Shown: positions 41,729 to 52,827 of the stretch, in pieces
How the letters are laid out: each line of letters begins with the position of its first letter
Numbering within the stretch: the stretch's first letter is position 1
Assembly: GCA_963971225.1 (NCBI GenBank)
Contig: OZ020270.1
Coordinates: 18,585,488 to 18,649,487 of the forward strand
Direction of reading: 5' to 3'
DNA: 64,000 nucleotides
From: Melieria omissa
Taxonomy: Eukaryota; Arthropoda; Insecta; Diptera; Ulidiidae
Translations under genes and position numbers: made by a program
The notes under the pieces: generated by a model
The model's input: the letters and a program-made list of their open reading frames with translations, nothing else
The model's database searches: none
Told to the model about the DNA's origin: nothing

Positions 41729-44563
41729 TTATCTGTTCGGTTCCCTGTAGATCCAGACCGGATCTTTTGGGAACCATTTGGTCTTCGCGAGGAAGTTGTG
41801 TAGATCAGTGATCTGTGCATCCGCTACCTCCACAAGTTCACCGAAGAACCTTGCCCCAAGAGTTTGGAGCCGTCGGTTCTGTAGTGATGGACAGTGGCAA
41901 AGCAGGTGCTCGACCGATTCCACAGCCTCCTCGTCTCCACAGCTTCTGCATAAATCGTCGATCGCCAGACGCCATTTGCATAGCATTACGCCGATGGCGC
42001 AGTGACCTGTGATTACCCCCGTGACCATGCGCATAGCATGCTTGTCGAGGAGCAGCAAGCTCTTAGTTCTACTCATGTTCAGCGCTGGCCACAGCGTGCG
42101 AGCAATCTTACAATCGCTCTTGGTTGACCAGGCTCTGTTTGTAGCTTGAATGAGCCACATTCCGATTGAACCCGCTGTGGCAGAGAGCGGTGGTAGCACC
42201 GTGTCGACCGCCTCACTGGCAGTCATCGCTGACCCTGCACGAGCCAGTTCGTCCGCGTGCTCGTTCCCATCGATATTACTATGTCCGGGAACCCATCGCA
42301 GACTTACCCTGCAGTGCCTTATGCTGACCAGTGCGCTCCGGCAGTCCAGCACTACCTTCGACTTGACCACAGCAGATTCAATTGCTTTTAGAGCAGCTTG
42401 GCTGTCCACACAAATGATGGCTTCATTAAGTGTGGAGTTTTTGATATGCTCGGCTGCTTTCATGACGGCAAAAACCTCTGATTGAAAAACGCTGCAATAG
42501 TCCGGCAGCCTGTATGACCAGTGGACCTGCTGCGTTCTACAGTAAACACCAGCACCGGTTCCCTCCTCTGTCTTCGAGCCGTCCGTAAAGTAGACCGCTG
42601 ACGCGTCATGAACTTCGGGCTCTTGCCAGCAATCCCTGGAGGGATACTCGATGGGTATCTTCGAATCGAAATCATTTCGCTTTACCAGATAATCAGTGGC
42701 CTTGTTAAGAAGGCCTTGTGTGGTATTGCTAATTGCGAGGGCGTTCAGTACGCTGGAGTGTCCATGAGTGGCCTGTTTCAGCTGGTTAGACTCCCTCAGT
42801 CTGAGGATTGTCTTTGCTGCACTGGCCTTAATGAACAGTTCCACCGGAGAAAGGTGTAGAAAAACCTCCAGGGCCATCCGCGGTGCGCTTTTCGCTGCAC
42901 CTGTGATTGCCAGGATGGCAAGTCTTTGAACTTTCTCCAGATTGCCTCGATTGCTCTTTTTATCCATGGCTGGCCACCATACGTGAGAACCATAGGTAAT
43001 GATAGGTCTCACTATTGCCGTGTACATCCAGTGGATTATATACGGCTTTAGTCCCCACCTTTTACCGAAGGCTCTCTTGCAGGCATACAGCGCATTCAGT
43101 CCTTTTTTCATTCTTTCCTCAATGTTCCGCTTCCACGAAAGTTTTGAGTCCAGAATGATGCCCAGATACTTGGCTTCCCTGGACAGTTTCAGGGGGTGCC
43201 CATCAACGCAGGGAAGGTCAAAGTTCTGAATCTTGGTCTTCTTCGTGAACAGGACTAGTTCAGTCTTTGCAGGATTTATCCCTAGACCGTTGTCCCTCGC
43301 CCACGAAGATAAAACACCCAATGAGGATTCCATCAGTTCACTGATAGTTGGCAGGTATTTGCCATGAATCATGACCACGATGTCGTCCGCATAGGCTACT
43401 ATTCTGGTGCGTCTTCTTTCAAAGACTTTCAGAATCTCATCCACAACCAATAGCCACAAGAGAGGTGATAGCACCCCTCCCTGAGGAGTTCCTCTTGTGG
43501 CTCTCCTTCTGATGGAGGCTGGTCCTATCGTTGAATTGATTATCCTGTCGCGCAGCATAGTTTCAATCCAATCGATAACAAACCTTTCCACCCTGTGTGT
43601 GTTAAGCGCTCTTGTTATAGCCTCAGTGGTGACATTGTTGAAAGCCCCCTCTATGTCGAGGAAGGCTGCCATTGTGTACTCCTTCAAGGCCAAGGAACTC
43701 TCTATGGTACTGACCACACTGTGAAGTGCGCTGTCGACCGACCTCCCTTGGAGGTAGGCGTGCTGCGCCCTGCAGAGCGTAGAAGCTAGTCCCTGATAGT
43801 CTCGTATGTATCTGTCCAATAGCCTTTCCAGCGTTTTCAATAAGAATGAGAAGAGGCTAATAGGTCTGTAGTCCTTAGCCATTGTGTGGCTTGGTTTGCC
43901 TGCCTTTGGTATAAAAACTACTTTGACCTCTCTCCACTGCTTTGGAACTACATTCCCTAGTAAGCATCCACTGAAGATGTTCACAAGGGGCTGAAGAATA
44001 CAATGTCCGGCCTGGTGCAGCATCGCTGGGATGATGCCATCAGGCCCTGCGGACTTATAAGAGTCGAACGACTTTATTGCCCATTCGACCTTTTTTGCGT
44101 CCACTATCTTGGCCACATCTTCTGGTAGTGTCGTAGTTCCGGGCTGGACTCCGGGGTTATCGGAGTCAGCAGAAACTTCACACTGGGGAAAGTGTGCCTC
44201 TACTAGAGTCTTGAGCGATTCTTCACTGGACTCTGTCCAATTACCGTCAGGCTTGCGGATGCCGCTAAGAACGCACTGTTGCTTAGACAAGACCTTCCTC
44301 AGTCTGGACGATTCGTTGACACAGTCGATCGATTCGCAGAAGGCTCTCCAAGATTCTCTTTTGGCCGCGGTAATAGCTTTTTTGAAGGCGTTGAAACTGG
44401 ATCGATAAGCGTTCCAGTCTCTTTCCTCCCCGCTTACCTTTGCTCTGTTGAACAGCCGTCTTGTTTCCTGTCGAAATAGTCGAAGGTCAGAATTCCACCA
44501 GCTATCGCTGTGTTTGTTTTTGACCCGACTTAACGAGCAGGAAAGCTTGAAAGCAGTATTCAA
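41729..44563 (-). CDS. LOA-type ORF2: reverse transcriptase, RNase H and C-terminal Cys/His region (944 aa)
   Basis: An uninterrupted frame. RT: FIPKAGKP, DYRPISLFSFLLKTLERL, AAFLDIEGAFNN (motif A), GTPQGGVLSPLLW, and VAYADDIVVMIHG near residue 389. RNase H: VYFTDGSKTEEGTG near 658, then QSEVFAVMKAAEHI, CVDSQAALKAI and WVPGHSNIDGNEHADELA near 757. These supply the D-E-D-H/D set. Near 876 a C-X2-C-X8-H-X4-C motif (CRSCGD...VEHLLCHC) follows. The start is simply the first Met after a frameshift near 44570 that separates it from the endonuclease. The protein copies LINE RNA at the target. This part looks intact. Confidence 0.9.
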   Translation of the reverse strand: MNTAFKLSCSLSRVKNKHSDSWWNSDLRLFRQETRRLFNRAKVSGEERDWNAYRSSFNAFKKAITAAKRESWRAFCESIDCVNESSRLRKVLSKQQCVLSGIRKPDGNWTESSEESLKTLVEAHFPQCEVSADSDNPGVQPGTTTLPEDVAKIVDAKKVEWAIKSFDSYKSAGPDGIIPAMLHQAGHCILQPLVNIFSGCLLGNVVPKQWREVKVVFIPKAGKPSHTMAKDYRPISLFSFLLKTLERLLDRYIRDYQGLASTLCRAQHAYLQGRSVDSALHSVVSTIESSLALKEYTMAAFLDIEGAFNNVTTEAITRALNTHRVERFVIDWIETMLRDRIINSTIGPASIRRRATRGTPQGGVLSPLLWLLVVDEILKVFERRRTRIVAYADDIVVMIHGKYLPTISELMESSLGVLSSWARDNGLGINPAKTELVLFTKKTKIQNFDLPCVDGHPLKLSREAKYLGIILDSKLSWKRNIEERMKKGLNALYACKRAFGKRWGLKPYIIHWMYTAIVRPIITYGSHVWWPAMDKKSNRGNLEKVQRLAILAITGAAKSAPRMALEVFLHLSPVELFIKASAAKTILRLRESNQLKQATHGHSSVLNALAISNTTQGLLNKATDYLVKRNDFDSKIPIEYPSRDCWQEPEVHDASAVYFTDGSKTEEGTGAGVYCRTQQVHWSYRLPDYCSVFQSEVFAVMKAAEHIKNSTLNEAIICVDSQAALKAIESAVVKSKVVLDCRSALVSIRHCRVSLRWVPGHSNIDGNEHADELARAGSAMTASEAVDTVLPPLSATAGSIGMWLIQATNRAWSTKSDCKIARTLWPALNMSRTKSLLLLDKHAMRMVTGVITGHCAIGVMLCKWRLAIDDLCRSCGDEEAVESVEHLLCHCPSLQNRRLQTLGARFFGELVEVADAQITDLHNFLAKTKWFPKDPVWIYREPNR

Positions 44564-44571
44564 TGTCCCCG

Positions 44572-45153
44572 TTAGAAGTTCAATTGAGTTCTCAATATCG
44601 TATTAGTGACCAGGTCGAATCGTTTCGACTCCAGTCTCGATTTCACGATGTTAGAGAATTTTTCCCAATTTGCCCTTCTTGGATTTCGGAATGGTGGTTT
44701 GCAAACTACGCCAAAGTTGACATCGTAGAGTATGCGGTTATGGTCCGAGAAGGAGCAATCACCTGACACTCTCCAGTTGTCCACCCTAACGTCATTTGCC
44801 TCAGAAAGTAGAGTTAAGTCTATAACTTCTTCCCTGACCCTATTCTGAAAAGTGGGCGTATTGCCCTTATTACAGATATTAAGAGAAGTGGAAAGAATGA
44901 ATTGGAAAATAGACTCACCCCGCGAGTTGATATCGCTGCTTCCCGATTGCGTGTGGTGGCCATTGGCGTCACAGCCCAACAGCAAAGCTCGTCCTTTTGC
45001 TCTGGCGAAGCTGGCCAGATCTCGGACGGCCTGGGATGGTGGGTCCTGCTCCTCGTACGGCAGATAGGCTGATGCGAGGATCAGGCAATACCCACCCTCT
45101 TGTTCAACCATACCTGCCGTGAGTTCTCCGTCGCTGTATTGGGAGAGAAGAAA
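44572..45153 (-). pseudogene. LOA-type APE endonuclease, C-terminal part
   Basis: It continues the endonuclease after the mariner insertion: LASAYLPYEE, LLLGCDANGHHTQSG (the D-N active site of AP-type endonucleases), NICNKGNTPTFQ, EVIDLTLLSE and SFSDHNRILYDV (catalytic SDH). A stop from a frameshift near 44572 divides it from the RT frame. The enzyme nicks chromosomal DNA to start insertion. All visible catalytic motifs remain, but the frame is broken by the mariner and the shift. Confidence 0.88.
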
Positions 45154-45155
45154 TA

Positions 45156-46448
45156 ACACTTCGTTCAATAATGTGTGTGACTAACTAATTACAACACATT
45201 TTTTTGCCAAAATTCGTTTTTATTCATCAACATAGTCCCCTTTTAGGGAGATACAATCATTCCAACGCTTTTCCAATCTTTCGATACCGCCTTTGTAGAA
45301 CGATTTTTCTTTGCCTTCAAAATAGGCGTTAGTTTCGGCGATGACTTCATCATTTGAGCCAAATCTCTTACCACGGAGCATCTTTTTGAGGTCTGCGAAG
45401 AGCCATTAGTCGCTGGGGGCCAGATCTGGAGAATACGGGGGATGAGGAAGCAATTCGAAGCCCAATTCATGCATTTTTGCCATCGTTTTCATCGACTTGT
45501 GACACGGTGCATTGTCTTGGTGAAACAACACTTTTTTCTTCTTCATATGGGGCCGCTTAATCGCGATTCCTTCTTTCAAACGTTCCAACAACGCTATATA
45601 ATAGTCGCTATTGATTGTTTTCCCTTTCTCAAGATAGTCGATGAATATTATTCCGTACACATCCCAAAATACTGACGCCATAACCTTGCCAGCCGATGTT
45701 TGTGCCTTTGGACGCTTTGGGCGGCTTTCACCGGTCGCATGCCACGCAGCAGACTGCCGATTTGACTCTGGAGTGAAATGGTGGATCCATGTTTCATCCA
45801 TTGTGATGTACCGACGCAAAAACTCCGACTTGTTGCGCGTAAACATGTCCAAACAGCTCTTTGAATCATCGATTCGTTGTTGTTTTTGCTCCGGTGTGAG
45901 CAAACGCGGCACCCATTTCGAAAACACCTTTTTCATAACCAAATGTTCGTGTATTATGGTGTGTACACTGCCTGCTGATATCTTTAGAATGTCAGCAATC
46001 TCCCCCACTTTCACTTTACGGTCGGACATAATGATTTTCAGTGTTTTTTCAACGTTTTCCGGAATAACAGCGTCATTTTGCCGTCCAGTAGATGGAATGT
46101 CATCGGTGTCTGTACGACCGCGTTTGAATTCGGCATACCAATAACAAATGGTTCTTTTTGATGGAGCAGAGTCCGAATAATGTTTTTCAAGCCATTCCTG
46201 GCATTGAACAGTATTTTTTTTCATTAAAAAACAATGATAAATCAGCACACGGAATTGCTTCGAATTCATTTTTTTTTGAAAACTCAAAAGTAGTGTCACT
46301 TAAAGCACTGTAACTTGTAAACTAATGGTCGGATTGACATATAATTTTGACAGTAAGCCTAAAAAGGTTCACAATTTCGAAAAAAATATTGATTTAGTAT
46401 TAGTGCCGCCATCTATGTGTCAATCACACACATTATTGAACGAAGTGT
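45156..46448 (-). mobile_element. mariner element (near full length) inserted in the LOA endonuclease
   Basis: 1293 bp. The ends ACACTTCGTTCAATAATGTG and complement are flanked by TA (45154-45155, 46449-46450). Removal of the element and one TA rejoins the endonuclease frame. Length equals a complete mariner. Confidence 0.92.
45220..46269 (-). pseudogene. mariner transposase, one premature stop (349 codons)
   Basis: Starts at MNSKQFRVLIYHCFLMKKNT. The HTH region includes SAPSKRTICYWYAEFKRG and GSVHTIIHEHL. The catalytic set is TMDETWIHHF (Asp), HQDNAPCHKS (Asp) and YSPDLAPSD (Asp, D34D mariner type). A TAA at 45406-45408 follows the last motif; the same frame then continues WLFADLKKML...GDYVDE to a stop at 45220. 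Length matches the ~345-aa family. I chose the Met at 46269 over the upstream one at 46299 because family homology begins there. Except for the stop codon the gene looks complete, so the insertion is young. Confidence 0.9.
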
Positions 46449-46450
46449 TA

Positions 46451-46742
46451 AATTAATATCTTTCTTTACTACTATAGAGGCTCGTAACCTACCTTCAGTT
46501 GAGGGGTGATGTAGGGTGTATCGACCTGACCCCAATCCAGAAATCTTAGATCCCACAATCCATGGTTCCTGGATTAGGGCCACATCAATATCTTCCTCCT
46601 CCATCAATCTCATCAAGTCGTGGGTTGCTGCCTTGGAGTGGTGCAAATTAATTTGCACCACCCGTAGCCGTTCCCTCCGCGGCTTGTTCACGGTGACCCG
46701 GAAAACGCGGCTTGACGGAACCCAACCCGAACTTGATAGCAC
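46451..46742 (-). pseudogene. LOA-type APE endonuclease, N-terminal part
   Basis: ERLRVVQINLHHSKAATHDL (the family's QINL.HSK start with Asn), IDVALIQEPWIVGSKISGLG (QEPW with the catalytic Glu), ending in VVKKDINL at the mariner insertion point. The frame overlaps the end of ORF1, as is usual when ORF2 begins close behind ORF1. Confidence 0.88.
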
Positions 46743-48094
46743 CAGAGCGTTGAATGAGGTGGGTGTATGATTGGCGATCTATAGCAATCGTCACATCATT
46801 ACCCACGCCGGTCTTGCTCGCCAGTTCCTTGTTTTGAACGCCTATAACCTTCAGCATAGACTCCGCCGCCGGTACTGGGGGCGGAATCCATACCGAGATT
46901 ATAGGCCTCAAAGGGAGGATGGAGCGCGATACGACCTCCAACTTGGCGCCTGACCATAGTTCGCCAACGCCAGCTATTACGGAACGGATGAAATCCAATG
47001 ATCTCGTGTTACCGCAACCGATGACCTTGACGCCCCTCTGCCAGCCTGCCCCGTCGAAGATGGTTTCTTCCCCATCAGCCCGGATAATGGCGTCCAAGAT
47101 CTTAGATTCCACAAGCAGCCAGTTTGCGGCTGAGATTTTCCCATCCGGGTCATTTCGGTCTATAACGGCTGCTTGCAACTCGTCTGGGACTGAAAAGCAG
47201 GTAGACTGATGAGTCTTGTGCTTTTTAGCTTCCTTCTGAGCTTCCTCACCCGATCTGGCCCTCTTAGCAGCTTTGCCAACCTTGGGGGTAGCCGTTGCCG
47301 CCTTTGTGGTACCAGCCTCGGTGCTGACCAGCTTGCTTCCCCCTTTGGCGGCTCGAACAGCAGCAGCCGCAGTGTTAGCCGCGGCTCCAGCTGGTTTACC
47401 GCTGGTGGAGGGAACGCGCCGGCTGGGTCCTTAGCAGCCTTGTCACTGCGTGACTTGTTGGCTGCAACGTGGACTGCCGTCGCACTTTCCTCCCCCCCGG
47501 GGGTAGTGTTGGAGCTGTGGGCTACCTTTGGTTTCCCTTGCTCCGCCGAGTTGGTTGTCCCTATTTTCCTCTCAAATTTGGCAACAACCCTCTGATGCTT
47601 CTTGATGAGAAGCTTGTCCCTGTTAGTCAGAGACGAGGCTTCCACTGAGCTCATCTTGCGGAGGTAGTAGGCTGAAGCGTTGTAAGCCTTTCGGGCTTTA
47701 TGCTCCGCCGTTCTCCCCGCACTCGTGGTATCTGACGAGGGGTCGCCCAGCAAAGTGGCCTCCAGGTCGGGGTCTAGTGTATGGATGCTGCTGCCTTGCG
47801 ATAAGGTGATTGCCTCATCATCGGTTGCAGCACCAATACGAAGACTGTCCAACTTGGAACCTATGTCCAGGCTTTCCTCGTTTGGCAAGGCTGGTTGTCG
47901 CTGTAGCGACATTGCCTTCTTCCCAGTAGCATTAGTAGACTGCATGGCCTGGGGTCCCGCCACGCAGCCTGAGAAGTTGCTGGATATCGACGCCAGGTGG
48001 CCTTCTCGCTCACCACCTACCGCCGGTACTGGGCATCCGATTCCCTGCACCGTAACTTTTTTCTTTTCATCGGCCACGACAGACGGACGGAAAG
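46648..48094 (-). pseudogene. LOA-type ORF1 (Gag-like), frameshifted
   Basis: The first part (to 47160) is polar and low in structure, with KARKAYNASAYYLRKMSSVE and NRDKLLIKKHQRVVAKFERK as a helical stretch. Likely starts include the Met at 47945. A shift near 47180 passes to the frame 47178-46648, which holds AAVIDRNDPDGKISAANWLLVESKI and ISVWIPPPVPAAESMLKVI, a conserved domain seen at the C-terminus of many LINE ORF1 products of this type. ORF1 proteins bind element RNA. The upstream residues beyond 48108 are antisense R1 sequence and not part of it. Confidence 0.7.
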
Positions 48095-48108
48095 ACACCC
48101 CTTCCCTG

Positions 48109-48758
48109 CTCTCTCGAAAGAAGAAGCAGCGCGCATCGAAAGAGCAACCTCCATGAGGCAGTGGCAGGCGCGGTGGGACCGCTCGGGCAAAAGTCGGTGG
48201 ACACATACGCTCATCCCATGCATAGACAAGTGGACAAGTAGAAGGCATGGCGAGGTAAACTTTCAATTAACGCAGTTCCTTACCGGCCACGGTGGCTACA
48301 GAAGCTACCTACAACGCTTCGGCCATGACGACAATGCCAATTGTCCATCCTGCGACAAGCCAGAAAACCCTGAGCACACTTTATTCGAATGCCCACGATT
48401 CGAGGCCGTTCGATCCAGACTAAACACGGCGACCCAGAAAATCTTGAACCCACGCAACATAATTGACGCGATGTTGGAATCAGCGGAAGCCTGGGACGAA
48501 ATATGTGGAGGCATTACTTTAATGCAAGCGGAACTGCGAAGAGCAGAATGGGCCAGAAGCAGCCAACGCACAACAGAGCCTGGAGAGATAGGCTAAACTT
48601 AACCCCCCTCTGCGATGCGATACTTAACGGTAATTCCGCAGAGGGAATGAAGGGTTAACAGGGGGTGGGTTTAGTCGGTAAGAATCCGGCATGCTGGTGG
48701 GTTGCCCCTGTATCTTTCGAAGATTTCCACCTCCTGCGCGAAAAAAAAAAAAAAAACA
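48109..48758 (+). mobile_element. 5'-truncated R1-type LINE with poly(A), inserted in the LOA leader
   Basis: Flanked by ACACCCCTTCCCTG (48095-48108, 48759-48772). The frame to 48596 is the C-terminus of an R1 ORF2: SMRQWQARWD, WTHTLIPCIDKWTSRRHGE, FQLTQFLTGHGGYRSYL and a C-X2-C-X8-H-X4-C motif (CPSCDKPENPEHTLFEC). A 3' UTR and 16-17 A residues follow. Confidence 0.88.
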
Positions 48759-49113
48759 ACACCCCTTCCCTGTGGGATTTCTTTTGAGTCTGCCATCCCA
48801 CGCACAAAAAGACTCGGACTCGACCGCCCCTAACCTGGGGAACAAACGTCGTTGTGTGCCGCCCCTAACCTGGGGAAAACAGACGCACACTGGGTAAGTC
48901 TTGGTTCGTTCGCTCATTCCGGTCTCCGGTCAGTAACCGGCCTGCCTAACATGGGAACCCCTGTCAGGAGGCAGCGCAATTGCTGTCTCCGGTCAGTAAA
49001 GTCCGGTGAATCATTGCTAAAACTTAAGCCCCCACACCACGTCAAGGTGCCTACCCGAGTGGGGGACAGTAAATAGGTATATTTTACTAAAAAAAAAAAC
49101 AGTAAATAGGTAT

Positions 49114-49899
49114 ACAAGCCGCGCACGGCGCGAGAAGTACTCATTGCGCATACATTGCACTCTCTACGTGCTCGCACGTACAGCGCGCGCGGTCAACATC
49201 GGCGCACGCGGTCAACTTGGTCGTTGGATTGACGGCAAACTATTTATAGTAGATGAGTGTTCGAGCACTCATTTTGTAGGTAATTTCAAGTACTTTAAAA
49301 GCAGCAGTTTGCGAAAAACGTACCGGTTTCACGGTATTCACGAAAAACGAAAACTATCCCTCACTTTTGACCTTTGACCGGCCATTGTGATTCACCTAAT
49401 CGACCTATGACCTCGATTTTATTATCATTAGATAGATAATTTTATTTCCCACAAATTTGATCCCTCGGACTTGTCGGTACGAGCAATAGCACCGGGGATA
49501 AGGAGTTAAAACGAGCTCACCCCTAAATAAGCAGGGGGTAGTATCTTCCCCCACCCCCATGAATACGAAAACTCAGTTTTAGACTCAGGACATGCCTCCG
49601 AACACACCCTCAAAATTTCAGCCATTAAGTATTTTTGTTTAGTAAATGTGATTTATTTGTCTCTATTTACTGGTCTTGTGTGCAGAAAAAAAAGGGGAAA
49701 TGTGCAGTTGGATGCTGGCTGCAGCGGGAGGTTTTTGGCTTTGCCAGCGGTGATCGCAAAAGAGGAAATGCGAAAATGGGTGCAAGTGAAAGAGTGGGAG
49801 ATCAGCTGGAGTGCTTGCTGCTGATCTGCAATGTGCACAAAGCAAATTAGGGGAAATGAGGTTGGAAGCAGGCAGTAGCGGGAGTTTTTGCTGCTTTGC
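49114..49899. other. Unclassified sequence
   Basis: A CG-rich patch (49119-49230) is followed by AT-rich sequence with no convincing ORF. Near 49720-49745 and 49870-49895 a 'gc(t/a)gcgggag(g)tttttg' stretch is repeated. No gene is recognised. Confidence 0.4.
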
Positions 49900-49907
49900 C
49901 TGCGTAG

Positions 49908-51182
49908 CAGAGATCTGCGTGCGGTCATATTTTAATCGCTCAGTATGTATTCGCGTAAAATGCGGTGCGATATGTGCCACTGCTCAAAAAAACGGATATC
50001 AGTATGTATCCCCACCGCAAGCGAAGCATTCATTCCGAATACTAGTAATCCGAACGATCGAATCATCAGCTTGTAATACTAAACGAACGCAAACTATCGC
50101 ATCTTCATTTCACTTCGGCTATGCGGTGCTGCCGATGATCCAAACGAACTATGCACTTCGGAATGCGGTGGTGCAAATGATTCAAACGAAGACGGCAATG
50201 ATCCAAACGAAAGATGGAAATATTCGTTTGAGTCATTCGCACCACCGCTTTCCGAAGCGATATGAGAATGCGGTGGTGCGAATGATCCAAAGGAAAGATG
50301 GAAACACCGCATACCAACGCATTTTCATTTCGCTTCGCCCTTGTTCTTTGACTCTTATTGTGATTAAGCATCTGTAGAAAAGAAATTTTGTTTATTTTTT
50401 CTAATAAATGTATACATACTCAAATAATAAATTTAATGTAATAGCTTTAAACATGAAATGAAAAAATGTCCTTTATCGAACGAAGTAATATTTAATTCAT
50501 AATACGTGTAATAGATTATAATAATTAATAATAATTTGTAATGTTAAAAATGTTTAGAGTACGAATGGCCGAAAAGTCGATGGCTTTGCCCGTTGTCATA
50601 GAGTATTTCATTGATGTGGGTCCAATCACCGACAATTGATTCAATCATCATATATTTGGAGTTCCCTCGTGTTTTTAGAGTATTTAACCATTTTTGTTTT
50701 GCATGATTCTATAACTTTAAGACTTCAACTTGCTTAAAAAATAGCAGCAGTTGAGCTGGCAAAATCCATGGAGCAAACATTTCTTCCAAATGCGTATACC
50801 CGCTTCATACGCTTCGCGAATTGTGAATTATGTATACTTGTATTTATTGCTTTCACTCACTGCAAACAACGCATACCGCATGATTATTGAATTTGGGATA
50901 CTTATGATTTGCGGTGCTTATGAGCAGTAGGTAGTAAAAAGAATGAGTATCAATGCGGTGGTGACCAAAATTGCGCGACGCGAATTGTGCAATATGCAAA
51001 CGATTACGAAGTGGTCGTGTAAGCAATACGCGAAATGAATCGATGATCGCAAACTCGTTCGGGTTTTGTATGCGTGCGGTTGCGATACTTATGTTATGCG
51101 GTGCTTATGAGTAGCAGGTAGTAAAAAAAATAAGTATTAATGCGGTGGTATCCAAAGTTGCGGTACTCATTGCTGATCTCTG
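49908..51182. mobile_element. hAT-type MITE, family D (1.3 kb)
   Basis: The ends CAGAGATC / GATCTCTG are flanked by CTGCGTAG (49900-49907, 51183-51190). The interior is built of short variants of GCGGTG(G)TGC.AATGATCCAAACGAA (50120-50310) and GCGGTGCTTATGAG (50911, 51099). No transposase is present. The overlapping frames at 49811-50377 are repeat-derived. Confidence 0.82.
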
Positions 51183-51563
51183 CTGCGTAGCACACTGTAG
51201 CAGTTTCCATATCTAGCGGAACTTTATTCAATCTGTACTAAATCATTATCTATCTTGAGAACGACTGGGCCGATTTTTATGTACCTTTTAACAAAGTACG
51301 TAGAAAGATTGAATACATACAGTCTTTGTAATTTTTTATAAATTTAATCATCATATTTGCTGGAAAAAGAGACAGAAAAAAATAATTTGTTTTCAAATAA
51401 AACTTAAAATTAGATAAAATAAACAAAATGAAAAGTGAATATGGATTTATTGTATTGTACATGTATATGTTTAAAGACTTTCCATATCATCGTACATATC
51501 GTTGTCAATATCTTCGTTTTCTTCCTCATCTGAGCTGCTACATTCGTTAATTTCTGAAGCCTT
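50906..51563. repeat. 658-bp tandem duplication, unit 1
   Basis: Followed immediately by an apparently identical unit at 51564-52221. It spans the right end of hAT D and 380 bp of its flank. Confidence 0.92.
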
Positions 51564-52221
51564 GATTTGCGGTGCTTATGAGCAGTAGGTAGTAAAAAGA
51601 ATGAGTATCAATGCGGTGGTGACCAAAATTGCGCGACGCGAATTGTGCAATATGCAAACGATTACGAAGTGGTCGTGTAAGCAATACGCGAAATGAATCG
51701 ATGATCGCAAACTCGTTCGGGTTTTGTATGCGTGCGGTTGCGATACTTATGTTATGCGGTGCTTATGAGTAGCAGGTAGTAAAAAAAATAAGTATTAATG
51801 CGGTGGTATCCAAAGTTGCGGTACTCATTGCTGATCTCTGCTGCGTAGCACACTGTAGCAGTTTCCATATCTAGCGGAACTTTATTCAATCTGTACTAAA
51901 TCATTATCTATCTTGAGAACGACTGGGCCGATTTTTATGTACCTTTTAACAAAGTACGTAGAAAGATTGAATACATACAGTCTTTGTAATTTTTTATAAA
52001 TTTAATCATCATATTTGCTGGAAAAAGAGACAGAAAAAAATAATTTGTTTTCAAATAAAACTTAAAATTAGATAAAATAAACAAAATGAAAAGTGAATAT
52101 GGATTTATTGTATTGTACATGTATATGTTTAAAGACTTTCCATATCATCGTACATATCGTTGTCAATATCTTCGTTTTCTTCCTCATCTGAGCTGCTACA
52201 TTCGTTAATTTCTGAAGCCTT
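51564..52221. repeat. 658-bp tandem duplication, unit 2
   Basis: No difference from unit 1 was noticed over the whole length. The translated frames at 51277-51462 and 51935-52120 are identical. Confidence 0.92.
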
Positions 52222-52229
52222 CAGTAGAA

Positions 52230-52812
52230 TTATGATTTCTCGATAAAGAGTTTGCGATGATGACGCGATGCTTTTATGCTGGATATCAACCGATCGGAAG
52301 AAATCAAAAATCTGTTTAATACGTCCGTGTTTGTGTCTTTTCTTGAGGTCTTACAGCTGAAATCTTCGCGGAAGCGTCTGTATTCTTTGTTGCTTGCTTC
52401 CTGAGCCTCTTCTGATAACTGGCCTAGGGGAAGTATACACGCTTCGATGATATTTTTAGCGTGAACGAAAATTTTGTGGATGCTGGCAGGCAGGTAATAC
52501 CAAGGATACAACTGCAAATATTGATTGTATTGAGCTTGCAGATGGCAACATGGCGAGAAACTTAGGCGGCAACGTCATCTTTTCTTCCAACCATGCTCCA
52601 TGGTTAGCCAAAAATCTGGACAAAGTTCTCTTGCTTTGTTCCCATTTCAAAGATATTTTGGCATTAAAACTATTGACGTATGTCTTTAGTTCTCTGGGTG
52701 GACTATCCGCATCTAACATGTAATTTTGCATGAGCAAACTTAAAATACGGCTATTTCGTTCCCCTTTACTGTTTTTATGCCATATCTCAAAAATGTGTTT
52801 TCTTTTCATCAT
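52230..52812 (-). pseudogene. C-terminal part of an unassigned transposon protein
   Basis: Frames 52812-52456 and 52517-52230 together show WHKNSKGERNSRILSLLMQN, SKRTLSRFLANHGAWLEEKM, YLPASIHKIFVHAKNII and PLGQLSEEAQEASNKEYRRFRE, with a frameshift near 52520. The combination 'HK...H....I....LP.GQLSEEAQEA.NK..R..R' recurs in many insect TE-derived predicted proteins; I do not know the family's formal name or catalytic motifs. The N-terminal part would lie to the right but is cut by the MITE at 52828. Confidence 0.55.
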
Positions 52813-52827
52813 GCGCTCCCCTATTAA

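Larger units (their letters stand above)
41623..49065 (-). mobile_element. Nearly full-length LOA-type LINE with nested mariner and R1 fragment
   Basis: The same 14-bp sequence ACAGTAAATAGGTA flanks both ends (41609-41622 and 49066-49079). On the minus strand it runs from a GTGGTGTGGGGGCTTAAG-containing leader, through ORF1, an APE endonuclease, RT, RNase H and a Cys/His motif, to a tail of AACCTAACCCTAACC. Without the mariner (45156-46448) and the R1 fragment (48109-48758) its length is about 5.5 kb. The domain order and GTPQGGVLSPLLW/YADDIVV signature point to the LOA group. Confidence 0.85.

Noticed and set aside
47209..48156. Plus-strand ORFs over 100 residues
   Set aside because: Antisense of LOA ORF1 with biased composition; the plus-strand R1 frame at 48109-48596 is real but these are not.
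50105..50371. Overlapping ORFs on both strands at 49.8-50.4 kb
   Set aside because: Produced by short tandem repeats of the hAT-type MITE.
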